Part shown: piece by piece, positions 11,047-23,375 of the stretch
Layout of the letters: each line of letters opens with the position of its first letter
How positions within the stretch are numbered: position 1 is the stretch's first letter
Assembly (NCBI RefSeq): GCF_009727055.1
Contig: NC_052351.1
Span: 3,412,471 to 3,476,470 of the forward strand
Origin: Benincasa hispida
Taxonomy: Eukaryota; Streptophyta; Magnoliopsida; Cucurbitales; Cucurbitaceae
Length of the DNA stretch: 64,000 nucleotides
Direction: 5' to 3'
Position numbers and translations under genes: made by a program
The notes under the pieces: generated by a model
Databases searched by the model: none
What the model was told of the DNA's origin: nothing
Seen by the model: only the letters and a program-made list of their open reading frames with translations

Positions 11047-12933
11047 TGTTAGGTTGTATGTCATAAAACTCGCAGTTTGTAAAATGATAAACATTTTCTA
11101 TAATCAATATACTTATTATTGATTTCTTAAATTGTATGAAAGTCTAAATCCAATAAACTAAGACCCATGACTATTGTATGAGTACTTGAACTTTATGTGG
11201 AGACATAAGAGTGGATCAGGTTCGAGTAAGTAGTCAAAATGATCTATGGTACATGAATAAGGTTGGGCACCTTATTCTGGTAATACCATTGGATGCGGCC
11301 TACTCTGTAGTTGTTACAAAGAGTTGTAAAGTGTTAGATACGATGTGATCCTAATTCGTACATGTTATGACATGAGGAGTGGGGGCGTCCTATACAATGA
11401 GTTTGCATAAGATCAGGACCAAGAAATAAGTCACTCTTATTTTATAGCGCTGTTTACTGTTTAAGACTGACTATTTCGCCTATATGACCTAGGTAACTCG
11501 ATCTTAATCCTGAGCTAACTATGAATTTCTGCTTATTTGGGATTGCCCTTAGATTTGCATAAGTGAGGGTTGGCTCAACAGCGCCGGCTCAATAAGACTC
11601 CCATTTCAGGGGTAAGACTAGATAGATAGTTGGGGACATAGGGTGCAAGACGGAGTTCACACCTACCCGATTTAGGGATAGAAGAAAGGTTGTTCTCTCA
11701 AGTACTGATTTCAGGTCTTGAACAAGGGGCCCCACCTTCTCACTGGGTTGTGAGAGTTTGATTTAGTGATTGGATCACAAACTAGTTGTTCATTAGAGGA
11801 TTAGTAGGGACTTGAGGAATAAGACGTAATCTTGAGGGTAAAACAGATATTTGACTCAGCCATTATTACGAACAACCTGTGAAAGGTTGACTTGCCGATT
11901 ATGGTTAAATCATGTGGACATAATATATCTACAGTTAGGGGAGTGCAACTACGGGCTTTAATAGAGTGACCCATTAGTTAATGAATGAGGATCAGTCTGG
12001 TCTAATGAGTTTAGCCAATTAATCTTGGATCGTTGGAGCCCATGATTTGTAGGTCTACGAGGTCCCCTTACTAGCTCGTAACGGACTAGCTCTAGAATAA
12101 CGTGATAAGTTAATTTGAAACGTTCAAATTAGAATTAAGGGAATTAGTAATTATATGAGATATAATGATGTGTTTAATTTGAGAATTAAACGAAATAGGA
12201 GAATTTATATATTTAAATATGATTTAAATATATAAAGATGGATTTGTGTAAAAGTTAATTTAATATTTGATATTGAATTAATTAAGTTCTATTTAAAATT
12301 AATTTATGAATTTAATTTTATTTTTCAATTTTAAAATCAAAATGAATTTTAAAATCAAATTTTGATTTTTGAAGATAAAATTGAAAAAGTGAAAAAAAAA
12401 AAAAAAAAACAAAACAAAACAAAACACAAATTGAAAAATTGGGTTTTCTATTATCCATCACTTAAGTTGCTCACACAAAAGCTTTCTTGTTTGCCTTGTC
12501 TTCTCCAAGCATCAGCTGCAACTCATGCAACTCTCTCCTTTGCATATTGATCTGCAATATAATGAAGAGATTGAAGTGAAAATCGGGTATGCAATCTATA
12601 GAGAATTTTAGAGAAAATTCGGATTGAAGAAAGGGTTCTTCAACAAGATTACTGTAGTGAGCATTTCTCCTTCATCTCTTGATTCAAGCTTGTTTTGAGT
12701 CCCACAACTCAATCTAGAGCACCAAGAGAATAGTGGAGAAGGTCTTGAGGTGGTCTGCACTAAGATTTGGAGAAGATAGCAGCTGAAGAAGAAGCTTTGA
12801 AGAAGTTCTATAAGAGGTATGTCTTGAAACTTACTTGTTTTCTGCAAGAACATACATTATATTTTGTCAAAATTAGTGAATTTGAGTGCTTAGATGATCC
12901 TTGTACTTCCGTTGTTGTTGATACAATCCTACA
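11047..12933 (+). repeat. 5' LTR of the nested copia-like element
   Basis: It starts TGTTAGGTTGTATGTC and ends ATCCTACA two bases before the primer site. Its last 380 bp (12553-12933) recur at 18129-18306 plus 19952-20165, showing where the truncated 3' LTR lies. A 19-base A-rich run is at about 12392-12410. The same LTR family occurs eight further times in the window. Confidence 0.8.
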
Positions 12934-12934
12934 A

Positions 12935-12947
12935 TTGGTATCAGAGC
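12935..12947 (+). promoter_or_regulatory. Primer-binding site, initiator Met tRNA
   Basis: TTGGTATCAGAGC is complementary to the 3' end of plant initiator methionine tRNA, the usual primer for copia elements. It fixes the 5' LTR boundary. Confidence 0.85.
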
Positions 12948-13353
12948 ATCATACAAGCATTCAATTTGGTTTAATTTTGGTTTGGTGGGTGTTTTATATG
13001 AGAAATATGAAATTGATGCACTGATATGGTTTTCTGAGTTTTGGCTTTTTAATTCTCTCTAATTTATCATTTAAATTTGTAATTGGCTCTTGTTTGATGA
13101 GCTTTTATGTGTTAGCAAGAGTATGTAATTTATTTAGAGTCATTAGAGTTGAAATTAAGATGTAATTGATGAAACAAGTGAAGGAGGTCGAGCTGTTGTT
13201 CCAGTTTTTCAACTTCTGCTCAAAATCGTTGTTGAGGTTCAGTTGCTAAGCGATCGTCTAGATCCAGACGCTACATGATGTAAAGAAAAGCTAGACGATC
13301 GTATAGCAATAGGCGTTGGTCGTTGTGATGTTGAACGCTAAACGATCGTGTAC
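12948..13353 (+). other. Internal leader of the copia-like element
   Basis: Non-coding leader after the primer site. From about 13240 it contains the palindrome-rich array (CTAAGCGATCGTCTAG, CTAGACGATCGTATAG, CTAAACGATCGTGTA), which is cut at 13353 by an LTR insertion and resumes at 15034 and 17242. Confidence 0.6.
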
Positions 13354-15033
13354 TGATAACGGGTAGAAATGCACGTTATTACAGTGCTAATAAGTAAAAC
13401 AATGAAGGAATGCGACAGTAAAAATATACAAAATCATGTCCCAAAGTGCTAAACTGAAGAAATTGTGATCGCATGTGCCCATCGCATAAAAGCAGCTAAT
13501 TTACTTATTTTGTGCAGGAAAAATGCGTTAGTGCAAGTTAAATTGCAATCCAAGGAATTAGGCGTCCGCGCGCATTGAAAGATTGCGATCGCAAAGTCAT
13601 GCGATCGTATGTGTTCGTGAGAAGTTCCTCAAGAAGGTAGCCACATAAAGACTACGCATCAAGATGATAGCATGATAAATCATGATGGGATAGAAAGCTG
13701 ATGACGATCGAATCCAAATTTAGTTAACAAGCCATTAACGACACACTGTAGCAAGTACACTTAACTTTCGATGACCATTAATCGGTGCATCAGAGCAGGA
13801 GATTTAATGAACACCCATCATTGCAATCATTAGAGAGAAAAGCTTCTTCACCTTGAGCTCTATAAATACCGAAGGCCACCATCATTACAGGAGTTGGCCA
13901 TAAAATAGAAGTTAGCTCATATACAAAGTAGATAGCCGCTAGTCTGTTCATAGTTATTCTTATACTGAGAAGATGGAGACAAGTGAAGGGAAGAAGACGC
14001 CGAGAGATCATTCTTGAATATCTCGAAAAACTGTCGGGAAGCGCTATAAAGGAGAGAGGGCTAACACTTGCGAAAGCAAGGATATTCATCTGGGCAGAGT
14101 TGGAGTGAAAAGACAGTGTAAAAGGCCACAGGAAGCAAGAAATTGCTTCCGGGCTTCTTATCTCTACATTCTATTGCCATTCTGTATTCTGAACTTAATT
14201 TATAGACAATGGAAATATCATTTCAACTTATGTTCAATCTTTTCTTACTTCGCATGAGTAGCTAAATCTCCGAATGGGTTGAGAAGTACTTAGCTAGCAT
14301 GACCTAAGATTAACACTTTATGCGATCATCTTGCCTTATGTATGCGTCATTCACCCCTACTTGAGAGAGTAGTCTAAAGAAAGAATCTAGGCTTGAAAGA
14401 GCCAGATTAGAATCTAAGCTTGAGAGAGTCAGATTAGAACCGCATAAGCAAGAGATAGAAACTTAGACATAAATTCTGTTTGCTATTGTGCATCACATGC
14501 ACCTTAGAAATAGAATATGACAGTATGCGGTCACCTTGTGTATGTGTACATCATTCATCATCGTATAGACAAGAATAGTGGCTTAGACATAAGTCCTATT
14601 GACATTATCATATACATCGCATGCATCCTAGAAATAGGAACCATGGTATTTGCATTGAGAGATGACATGCTGTTGTGTGTGTGTAGCATGATCGCATAAC
14701 TTGAACGCAATCTTAGGAGTCTTAGCTAAACCTCTTCTCAACCAGTTCGTCGCATACTCATTGTAATTCTCCATTTTATCAACTTTTTACTCCAATCTGT
14801 CGCATAGGAAATATACTTAAACAAAACACCATCCAACTTATTTGTTTTTGCCACCACAAAGGAATCAAATTTACTGTCACATAGTAACTCAGTAGTCCCT
14901 GTGTTTGACCCTGGACTTACCAGGAAACCTAGTGAAGCTTATACTTGGGTTTTACTAGGAAAACTTGCATGTGCAATGCATAACTCATCACCGCAAATAT
15001 ACACTGTAATCGCACCACATTCACAACGCATCA
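13354..15033 (+). repeat. Solo LTR, 'TGATAAC' family, copy A
   Basis: It begins TGATAACGGGTAGAAATG and ends CGCATCA, with the 5-bp duplication TGTAC at 13349-13353 and 15034-15038. No internal element sequence is present, so it is a solo LTR left by LTR-LTR recombination. Copies B (18307-19951) and C (51753-53544, reverse) belong to the same family. A short hairpin lies at the very start. Repeated GCGATCGCA-like words (for instance GATTGCGATCGCAAAG near 13581) and phrases such as TAGAATCTAGGCTTGAGAG recur inside. The family's internal region is not in the window, so superfamily is unknown. Confidence 0.85.
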
Positions 15034-15109
15034 TGTACCTGCGGGAGCTAAACGATGCGTTCAATTTGCTATACGTTAGCACTAAGTGATCGTTTAGATT
15101 TGGTGTGTG
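15034..15109 (+). other. Island of the palindrome array between two LTR insertions
   Basis: It has GAGCTAAACGATGCGTTC and CTAAGTGATCGTTTAG and is the continuation of 13240-13353. It is flanked by TSD TGTAC on the left and GTGTG on the right. Confidence 0.7.
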
Positions 15110-17241
15110 TGCATGTCATCTTAGGCCTTTTACTTAGAATTATGAAGGTTGTTAGGCAGAATATGCGTCGATCATGATAGGAATTCATAAGAATATGAGC
15201 TTGCGTCGATCAGCATGTTGAATCTCAGCTAACCCGTTATTTTGCGTTAATTATGCGTTCAATGTTCTATCTTTATAGCTAATGCAGGAAATGAATGCAA
15301 ACACGGAAATCAGACCACCGCATAGTTGACTGCATGCGGAGAAACTCTCCAACGTAAGGCAAACACATTAGATCAATGCATGGGTGTTGCGGTGATCAGC
15401 CACATGTGTCCATCACATAGGAATTGCGCTCGTCAGCGATTGCGGTCATCATGTAGATTTGCGGTATTAAGCGAATGCGGCCATTGAATGATTGTGGCTA
15501 TGCGACAACACAAATTAATGGATCAACGCAATGTAGGTGAAATGAACGCATCAACGCATCTACCTCGAGAAAATCCAAAGCTGATGTTGACACTTCACCT
15601 ACCACGTCGTTAGTGGCAGAGGTTTAGAAAGGACAAACGCGCCGAATGTCAGACCCAGAGCAGTCCAATTAATGTTGTCGATGATCCAAGCTCTATAAAT
15701 TGAAGTCGATGAGCTGAAATTCATTGGATCCAAGGTCTTCGCCTGAGGTTTGCCTATGGCGGATCTTTGCGATCCAGACAAACATGTGAGAAGATGGCTG
15801 AGAGTTCTTCACCTCCTTCATCCATTCTAAGTGACAACCGGAGCCTTCGACTGGAGCTAGATCTTGAGAGAGTCAGTTCTTCTGCCCATCCATGGCACCA
15901 CTGGCAGCCTTGACGCACATCCGTTAGAAGCAAATCTTTACTTCCAGCCAGTCATTTTTTTTCCCTTCTTGCTTCTATTATATTGTATGACATTTTAGAA
16001 TTAAGGAATTAATATAATCTGTTTTCAATGCATTTCTCTGTTCCTTCGACTCCATCTCCATCTTCTTTTCTAGCATCTTTACTTTCATTGCAATACTTAG
16101 TGGGATTGCTTGAGTATTGCATACTTAGTCATGTGGATTAGGGATATGAAGCATGTAGCAACCCATCAAGAGGTGTGCATTGCGTGAGTGTGCGAGTAAC
16201 CCTATTTGTTTAATGTGAAGCTGCTGCAACGCCTATCTATAGGTTAACGCATTGCTTGTCTATGAGTGAAGTCAGCAACAATCAACTGCCCGAGAGGGTA
16301 AGTGGTTGGATGCATTAAGCAATATATGCATTGTTCACTAGGGATAGTAACAATCTTGTGTCAACCAAGTCCATGCGATTGTCTTGTAGTATGTATGCTT
16401 CATTCATCCATTAGGGATACTTGAGAGGGTACTCTAAGGACAAGATCTAGGCTTGGGAAGGTCAGGTCAGAATCTAGGCTCGGGAGAGTCAGATTAGAAC
16501 ACATAATACAAGAGATAGAAGCTTAGAAATAAGCACTGTTTGCTATTAACCCATCGTATGCATCCTAGAGATAGGATACGATTGAGTGCGGTCACCGCAG
16601 CGTTGTATACAGTTGCATCATCGCATAGGAAACGAGTAGAGACTTAAGAATAAGCTCTATGGACACTTTTGCATTCAACATATGCGTCCTAGACTTAGGA
16701 GCACCGCATTTCCATTGGAACATGATGTGCTGTGCATGAGTGTAACATGATCGCATTGACTTGCATTGACTAGGGTTGCCCTTGCAGTCACTCTTAAGGG
16801 TTGCAGTGATATCATCTCCGCATTTTATCTATTTTCCCACACATTTATTTCATGTCAAGGTTTGTCGTGTCTCTACCTTTCATGCACATTATCATTGCGT
16901 TGTCTGTTAGATAGAAGTAGGAGTAGGATTAACTTAGCAATATCCCCTCCATTCTTTTATTTAAACCATTGCATGCAGATTACCACAAACATATAGTTAC
17001 AAGTCCCTATGTTCGACCTCGAATTACCCGAAAAACTTGAGTCCATGTTATACTTGGCGTGAACGCAAGAAAACTTGTGGCAGAACGCATGGTCATCGCA
17101 TCCATCCGTTAACGCATTATCATTCCAACGCATGACCATCGATGGATGACTATCAACGCATACCTTAGGAACATGCATTGCATACAGCGTCCACTGGATT
17201 TTAGTTGTTAAATAATTTTGACTTCTAAATTTTCGTCATCA
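15110..17241 (+). repeat. Diverged LTR of the same general family, copy D
   Basis: Start TGCATGTCATCTTAGG, end TTCGTCATCA, with GTGTG at 15105-15109 and 17242-17246. It shares with copies A-C the block AGGCCTTTTACTTAGAAT, the AGATCTAGGCTTGGGA-type phrases and the terminal GACCTCGAATTACC region, but lacks their starting hairpin and is longer (2,132 bp). The GTGTG repeat lies in a GT-rich stretch, so this left boundary is less certain than those of A-C. Confidence 0.65.
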
Positions 17242-18128
17242 GTGTGGGAACTAAACAATACGTTGAATTTACTATACGATGGAATTACACGATCGTTAGC
17301 TACGATGCGTGCTAAGCGATGCGATGAAAAACTATGCGATAGCGCTGAGATTTTTTAGATGCGGAGTTAAACGATCGTGTAAACGAAATGGTAGACGACG
17401 CGATGATGTTCTATACGATGGAGCTAAGCGATCGTTTAGCTACGACGGATACTAAACAATGACATGAAGTGCTAGACGACGGTGTTAAGCAATCGTTTAG
17501 TCCTATACGATAGAGCTAAACGATAGTTAAGCGATAGAGTTGAGCGATTGTGTAGTTCTATACGATAGAGCTAAGAGATAGTTTAGCTTCGACAGTCACT
17601 AAGCGATCGTGTAGTTCTATGCGATAAAGCTAAACGATTTTTTAGTTGAGGCAACCACTAAGCGATCGTGTAGTTCTTCACAACACAAGGTGGTGAAGCT
17701 AGAAGATTGCTTTCAGTGCTACACGGTCGATCCTTCAAGACTTTGAGGTTGGACCGAGAGTAGCCAATTCGATCGGTTTTCTCAAGATCCAATCCGGTTC
17801 AGCCTAAAAGTGTTTATGGTTGGTCCGGTTTAGACTCATCCAATCTGGTTCAAGGTCCTCGGGTTCGGTTTGGAGCAGTTCGAGCGGTTCAAAGACGGTT
17901 TTGAAGCTGATTATAATAATTAGGCTTCTGTTTGCTTGTTTTTGCCAAAACAAAAACCATATCAGTCTGTGTTTAATTATTTATGCATTTGATGTATGTT
18001 ATAATTAAATAAATCTTGTATGTGCATATAGTATGCCATTTAGTTTTAAAATCCCACCATGGGAAGCATGTTACATGTATTGAAAGTATGTTATAATTGT
18101 TATAATATATAGTATGCATGTTAGAATT
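17242..18128 (+). repeat. Palindrome-rich degenerate tandem array and flank
   Basis: 17242-17700 is a degenerate array of 30-45 bp units built on CTAAGCGATCGTTTAGC-like words, for example TAAGCGATCGTGTAGTTC several times and GCTAAACGATAGTTAAG. 17720-17890 is rich in GGTTCGGTTTGGAGC-type words, and the rest is AT-rich. No coding sequence. This is the internal region of the copia-like element. Confidence 0.7.
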
Positions 18129-18306
18129 TCTTGATGTGCAATATAATGAAGAGATTGGAGTGAAAATCAGGCATGCAATCTATAGAGAATTTTAGAGAAA
18201 AATTGGGTTGAAGAAAAGGTTCTTCAACAGGATTACTGCAGTGAGCATTTCTCCTTCATCCCTTGATTCAAGCTTGTTTTGAGTTCCACAACTCAATCTA
18301 GAGCAC
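18129..18306 (+). repeat. Truncated 3' LTR of copia-like element, part 1
   Basis: It matches 12553-12727 (GCAATATAATGAAGAGATTG, then CTTGATTCAAGCTTGTTTTG). It is interrupted at 18306 by the next LTR and continues at 19952. The first 1.5 kb of this LTR is missing. Confidence 0.8.
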
Positions 18307-19951
18307 TGATAACTGATAGAAATACAAGTTATTACAGCTCAAATAAGTAAAACAATGAGAGAATGTGATGGTAGAATAAGCAATATCATGTCCAAAAGCG
18401 CTAAACTGAAAGGAATTGCGATCGCAAGCGCCCATCGCATAAAAGCAGTTAATTTACTTATTTTGTGCAGGAAAAATGCGATGGCGCAAGTAAAATTACG
18501 ATCCAAAGGAACAAGGTGTCAGCAGCTTGAAGATTGCGATCACAAGACATGCGATCGTACGCGATCGTGAGATGTTCTTAAAAAGGTGGCCATAAAGACT
18601 GCGCATCAAGGTGACAGCATAATAAATCACGATGGGACGAAAAGTTGATAACGTTCAAATCTGAATTTAGTTGACAAGCCGTTAAAAGCCACACTGTAGC
18701 AAGTACACTCAACTTGACCATTAATCGACACATCAGAGCAGGGGGATTAGAAAGAAAGGTTGTTTCACCTTAAGCTCTATAAATACCAAAGGCCACCAGT
18801 GTAAAGGGTTAACAAGTTAGAGAGGGAAGCAGTTAGTTTGTTCACGTACATACTCATATATCTACTTAGAGGACGGAGATGAACAAGGAGACGATGAAGT
18901 CTAGAGATCATTCCCAGACAGATCGAGAGACTGCTGGAAAGCGTTACAAAGAAGAGAGGACCAACACCTGCGAGAGCAAGAATACACATCTAGAACAGAG
19001 TTGGAATGAAAAAGAATAGTGTAAAAGGCCACAGGAAGCAAGACATTGCTTACCGGGCTTCTTATCTCTCAATTCCATTTGTTATTTTATATTCAGTACT
19101 TTATTTACAGAAAATGAAAATCTCATTTCAATCTAGGTTCAATCTCTCCATACTTCGCATGAGTAGCTAAATTTCTGAATGGGTTGAGAAGTATTTAGCT
19201 AGCATGACTTAAGATTTACATTTTATGCGATCATCTTGTCTTATGTATGCATCATTCACCCTTTAGATATACTTGAGAGAGTAGTCTAAAGATAGAATCT
19301 AGACTTGAGAGAGTCAGATTAGAATCTAGGCTTGAGAGAGTTAGATTAGAATCGTATAAGCAAGAAATAGAAAATTAGACATAAGTTCTATTGCTATTTA
19401 CACATCGCATGCGCCCTAGAAATAGGAATGATTGTATGCAGTCACCATTTGTTTTATGTATGCATCATTCATCATCGCATAGACAAGAATAGAGGCTTAG
19501 ACATAAGTCCTATCGACTTTTTCATATACACATCGCATGTGTCCTAGAAATAGGAATTATGGCACTCCGCATTGAGAAATGACGTGATGTTATTTGTGTG
19601 TAGCATGATCGCATAACTTGTGCATAATCTTAGGAAGTGTTAGCTAAACCCCTTCTCAACCCCTTCATTGCATACTCATTGTAACTCTACGATTTCATTA
19701 ACTTTGCGTTCAACTCCGTCGCATAGGAAAAACCTTAATCAAAACACCATCCACTTCATTTGTTTTTACTACCGCAAGAGAATCAAAGTGGTTGTCGCAT
19801 ATTTATTTAGTAGTCCCTGTGTTCGACCCTAGATTTACCAGAAAACCTAATAAGGCTTATACTTGGGTCTTGTTAGGAAAAGTTGCATGATCACCGCATA
19901 ACACACATCACCATAAACTCACACCATAACACATCATAATCACACGCATCA
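18307..19951 (+). repeat. Solo LTR, 'TGATAAC' family, copy B
   Basis: It begins TGATAACTGATAGAAATAC and ends CGCATCA, with duplication AGCAC at 18302-18306 and 19952-19956. The uninterrupted site is visible at 12718-12731 (CTAGAGCACCAAG), which confirms the insertion point. It is 1,645 bp and similar to copy A over its length, including the TGAATGGGTTGAGAAGTA block. Non-coding. Confidence 0.88.
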
Positions 19952-20165
19952 AGCACCAAGAGAATAGTGGGGAAGGTCTTGAGGTGGTATGTAACAATAT
20001 TTAGAGAAGATAACAGCTGGAAAATGAGCTTTGAAGAAGTTCTACAAGAGGTATGTCTTGAAACTCACTTGTTTTCTACAATAGCATGCTTTATATTTTG
20101 CGAAAATTAGTGAATTTGAGTGCTTAGATGATCCTTGTACTTTCGCTATTGCTGATAAAATCTAA
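19952..20165 (+). repeat. Truncated 3' LTR of copia-like element, part 2
   Basis: It continues the 12725-12933 homology (CCAAGAGAATAGTGG, then GCTTAGATGATCCTTGTAC) and ends at AATCTAA before the AATAT duplication. The expected final CA has become AA. Confidence 0.78.
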
Positions 20166-20170
20166 AATAT

Positions 20171-21725
20171 AAGGTTTAATAACAGGTGAAGGAGGATTAC
20201 TAACCTTGGGAGTGGATAATGGTGTTCCAGATTTACCCTTATTGTTTTTAATTTCTTCATCGGTCTTACCGGGTGGTGATAGGTTGTTGACGGAAGTTCC
20301 TTGCCACTCCTCAATGTGATGGCACTAACGTTGGCATCGTTCGGTTATGCAAGCAACTTCCCTGAACCTTTGTTTCTATTTGACTTATCGCAACGACTAA
20401 CTGTGTGACTTGAGTTCCTAGATTGGCCATGCTCGCGCTGGTCTCTTGCTGATAGGCCTTTGTATACTTTGATAGTTGGAGGGAGTCTTTTTGCAGCTGT
20501 TGAATTTTCTGTTGAAATTTAAAGGAATTATCAGCCAAAGTTTTAACAATGTTCTCTAGAGACATACATGAGGAAGAAGACGATGGTTAATTAGAGTTGT
20601 CATGCCCTTGTCCTTGGCCTCGACCTCCCTATTTCAAATTAGGGTGGTCACGCCATCATGGGTTGTATACCAGGCTATGCAGGTCATACTTCCTCTAGTA
20701 ACCCCTAACTGCATTCACTTATGCTTGAGGACATGCTTTAGATGCGTTCCTTGGTACTCCACAGGCTCCACAGGCCTTGACTTGAGCCACTACTCCTTGG
20801 GCCAACTGCGTAAAAAGAGAAGTCAAGTTAGAAAGCTTTTAACTTCAAAATTCCCAGTCGAATCAGATTCATTGGCCCTGGTGCCAAAGTTCTGGTTATT
20901 CTCCGCCATGCGTGATATCAACTCATGGGTCTTCCTAGGTGTTTTGTCAGCAAGAGCACCTCCGACTACCGAGTCGATTGAGTTCCTGTCATTTGTCAGC
21001 AAGCTAATATAGAAATATTGAATTAGTAATTTGTCAAAAATTTGGTGATGAGGGAAACTAGCACATAATCGTTCATAACGCTGCCAATACTCAGATAAAG
21101 ATTCACCCAAAAACTATTTAATGCCATAATGTCTTTTCTTATGGAATGGGCTCTAGAGGTCGGAAATTTTTTTTCAAGAAATTTCTTTTCAAATCATTTC
21201 AATTAGTGATTGACCCTGGAGACAAGTAGTATAACCAATACTTGGCGTCATCCTGTAGTGAAAAAGGAAATGCCCTAAGGTTTAGTTACACTTCAGTGAC
21301 TCCATGGGGTCCCATACTTACGCAAACCATATGGAAGTTCTTGATGTGTTTTTTAGGGTTCTCCCCTGCATGCCCTCTAAAGGTTGCCAGTAAATTGCTT
21401 AGCCCTGATTTGAGTTTCAATGGCACCGTGGTCGGTGGAAATACGATGCACAGGGGCTGCTGGTCCATGTCGGGCTCTGCCAGCACCCTCAAGGTTTTTT
21501 CACGGACTGCCTCTCCCATGGTTGTGTTGTCAGCTATTCCTGGATGCTCTTCTTTTGGGATCTCTTCTCTACGTCTCCTTTGGATTCTCCTCTCCTCTTG
21601 GTCAATATCTGCAAAGAAAACAAAATCTGCACTCCCAAAGGAGCAGGTCACAAACTAAAGGGAACTTAAACACATATTTTTTTTTTAAAGGAACTCAAAA
21701 AATTTTCTAGGCTAATTTCAAGTAT
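20171..21725 (-). pseudogene. Athila gag
   Basis: Reverse-strand capsid gene of the Athila-type element. On the minus strand, 21651-21286 has the N-terminal part (REEIPKEEHPGIADNTTMGE, then LATFRGHAGENPKKHIKNF). 21110-20823 has LSEYWQRYERLCASFPHHQI, the typical core of Athila gag. 20565-20311 has a Gln-rich, probably coiled-coil segment (KFQQKIQQLQKDSLQLSKYT). The pieces are in different frames with stops between, so it is dead. It lies directly downstream of the primer site, and its continuation into pol resumes at 11046 beyond the nested element. Confidence 0.85.
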
Positions 21726-21743
21726 CCCCAGAAACGACGCCAA
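21726..21743 (-). promoter_or_regulatory. Athila primer-binding site
   Basis: The minus strand reads TTGGCGTCGTTTCTGGGG, a diverged form of the Asp-tRNA primer site typical of Athila-like elements (TTGGCGCCGTTGCCGGGG). It marks the inner end of the 5' LTR. Confidence 0.75.
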
Positions 21744-21745
21744 TT

Positions 21746-23370
21746 TTTTTCGGTCTTCGAGACTAGCGTGCATGAACGATCCCAACCCGAGCAAAGATAA
21801 TTTATTTTCACCGATCTAAGACTTAAACCACAAATGTAATAAAGTGATAAGACCAAGGTTGAATCCACAGGGAGACTGTCGAATTAACTTAGATTAATGA
21901 ATTCCATGTAAAGAAAAAGGGTCTGGGTGATTCTTGATTTTGTTTACAAAATAAATTAAAAACTAAACAAAAAAGAATAAATAAAGGATAGTGCAGAAAA
22001 AAGGATTGAATCAAATTAATGGAAAATCTTGGGATTAGTTTGCATACTTTTTTATTTTCTATCATTAGTTACTAGTTAATTCCTTCAATTATGTGAACTC
22101 CTCAACCTAATAGCCCAATTAACCAATTTTGATAACAATCTAAACCAACCCTAAATCAGTTTTAAACTTTTATTTCTCAACGACATATGAGTTAAAACTA
22201 AAAAGCATTAAGTAAAGGGTTCAATTATCGAGACACATTACAAGTTGGACAACCGCATCTTATTAGCGCGATTTATTTTGGAAGACTATAATAGGGCACA
22301 CATGAATTTGGTCAGAAAAAATCTAGACCCTAAACATGCGATCCTAATACATGCAACATAATCACTCAATTATGCACAGGTTAGAATGATTTTGCATGCA
22401 AGAAATTCAATAAATTAGTGTGTCAGAAAAATTCATCAAATTTCTATTATTAATAAATCAAATCCACCCAAAGGGTTCACAATAATCGAACAAATTAAAT
22501 AGTAACTTTAAGAATTAAGGCATACAAACTATCCAAAGAAAATTACCTAGCCTCTAAAAAGCATATTACAACAAACAAATGAATGAGTCGAGGCTGACTT
22601 TGATGAAGATCGATCGGGAAATTGGCTTCAATGGCTCTTAAAACTGAACTAAACTCTCAGAATTTGCTTTATTTGGAAGACGAAAACGTTTGGCGACTGT
22701 AACTTTTCTTATTCTCTGCGTGTCTCCAATTGATGAACATCAACACTTTATTTATTGGTTGCTCGCGACGTTGCAACACTGTAAAATAGCGTTGCAACAT
22801 TTGCTTGCGCCGCATGGTCATCAATTTTCCGTCAATTGTCGTAGCGTTGCAACACTGAGCGCACTGCCTTACAGTGTCGAGGGTCGAGCGTTGAGGTGCA
22901 TTGCAACGCTGGCGATGATTTAACTCCGGAGAGTCACGACGCTTGGGGAAGTGTTGCAACGCTGTCCTGCATTTGATACTACTGCCTTCCAGCATCGAGT
23001 AAGCGTTGGACCAAGGTTTGATAAGAGCGTTGCGACGTTGAATGTTCTGCCAGATACTCGATACTCGCTATTTGCTACTCGATACTCGCTGCTTGCTTCC
23101 TCAGTGCTCAATACTTGTTTTCTTGTTGGAATTTGACTCGATAGAACTCGATAGTTGTCTATACTCGATGATAAATTTGGCTGTCTCAATTTCTTTGAAG
23201 CTCAGATGCTTAAATCATCTTTAATTGCTTCAAATTAACATCGCTTGGCTCCAAATCACCGATTCCACCTCATGATTGCTCAGTACCTACAAAATAGGGA
23301 AATAAACATGTAAAATTTGATAACGAGCCAGAATTAAGCTAGGAATAATAACTCTTTTTGAGAGCTAATA
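21746..23370 (-). repeat. Athila 5' LTR
   Basis: The lower 585 bp match the 3' LTR remnant at 6534-7140. The upper part has no counterpart there. At 22755-23045 the LTR contains at least six copies of the palindrome GTTGCAAC or near variants, several extended to GCGTTGCAACAC or GCGTTGCAAC. At 23050-23170 are repeated TACTCGATACTCG words. It ends at 23370 just before GTACA. Open frames in this stretch arise from the repeats and are not genes. Confidence 0.75.
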
Positions 23371-23375
23371 GTACA

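Larger units (their letters stand above)
11047..20165 (+). mobile_element. Non-autonomous copia-like LTR element (non-coding)
   Basis: This forward element sits in Athila with target duplication AATAT at 11042-11046 and 20166-20170. It has a 1,887-bp 5' LTR, an initiator-Met tRNA primer site, an internal region without coding capacity that contains a palindrome-rich array, and a 3' LTR reduced to its last 380 bp or so. Three later LTR insertions lie inside (13354-15033, 15110-17241, 18307-19951). Without them the element would be about 3.7 kb. With no gag or pol it would depend on proteins from a partner element. Confidence 0.8.
6534..23370 (-). mobile_element. Athila-type Ty3/gypsy element, nested and defective
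   Basis: This reverse-strand element has flanking GTACA duplications (6529-6533 and 23371-23375), a 5' LTR at 21746-23370, an Asp-type primer site at 21726-21743, gag at 20171-21725, pol at 7990-11046 and a 3' LTR remnant at 6534-7140. It is split by a 9.1 kb copia-like insertion at 11047-20165 and a copia LTR piece at 10505-10846. The RT palm, the protease, any env-region DNA and the U3 of the 3' LTR have been lost to deletions, so the element cannot be autonomous. Assignment to Athila rests on pol and gag motifs and the primer site. Confidence 0.85.

Noticed and set aside
13240..17700. CRISPR-like array of spaced repeats
   Set aside because: Units are degenerate and variably spaced, the genome is a plant, and the array belongs to an LTR element's internal region.
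20602..21710. Forward-strand open frames up to 138 codons
   Set aside because: Antisense shadows of Athila gag, whose motifs are all on the minus strand.
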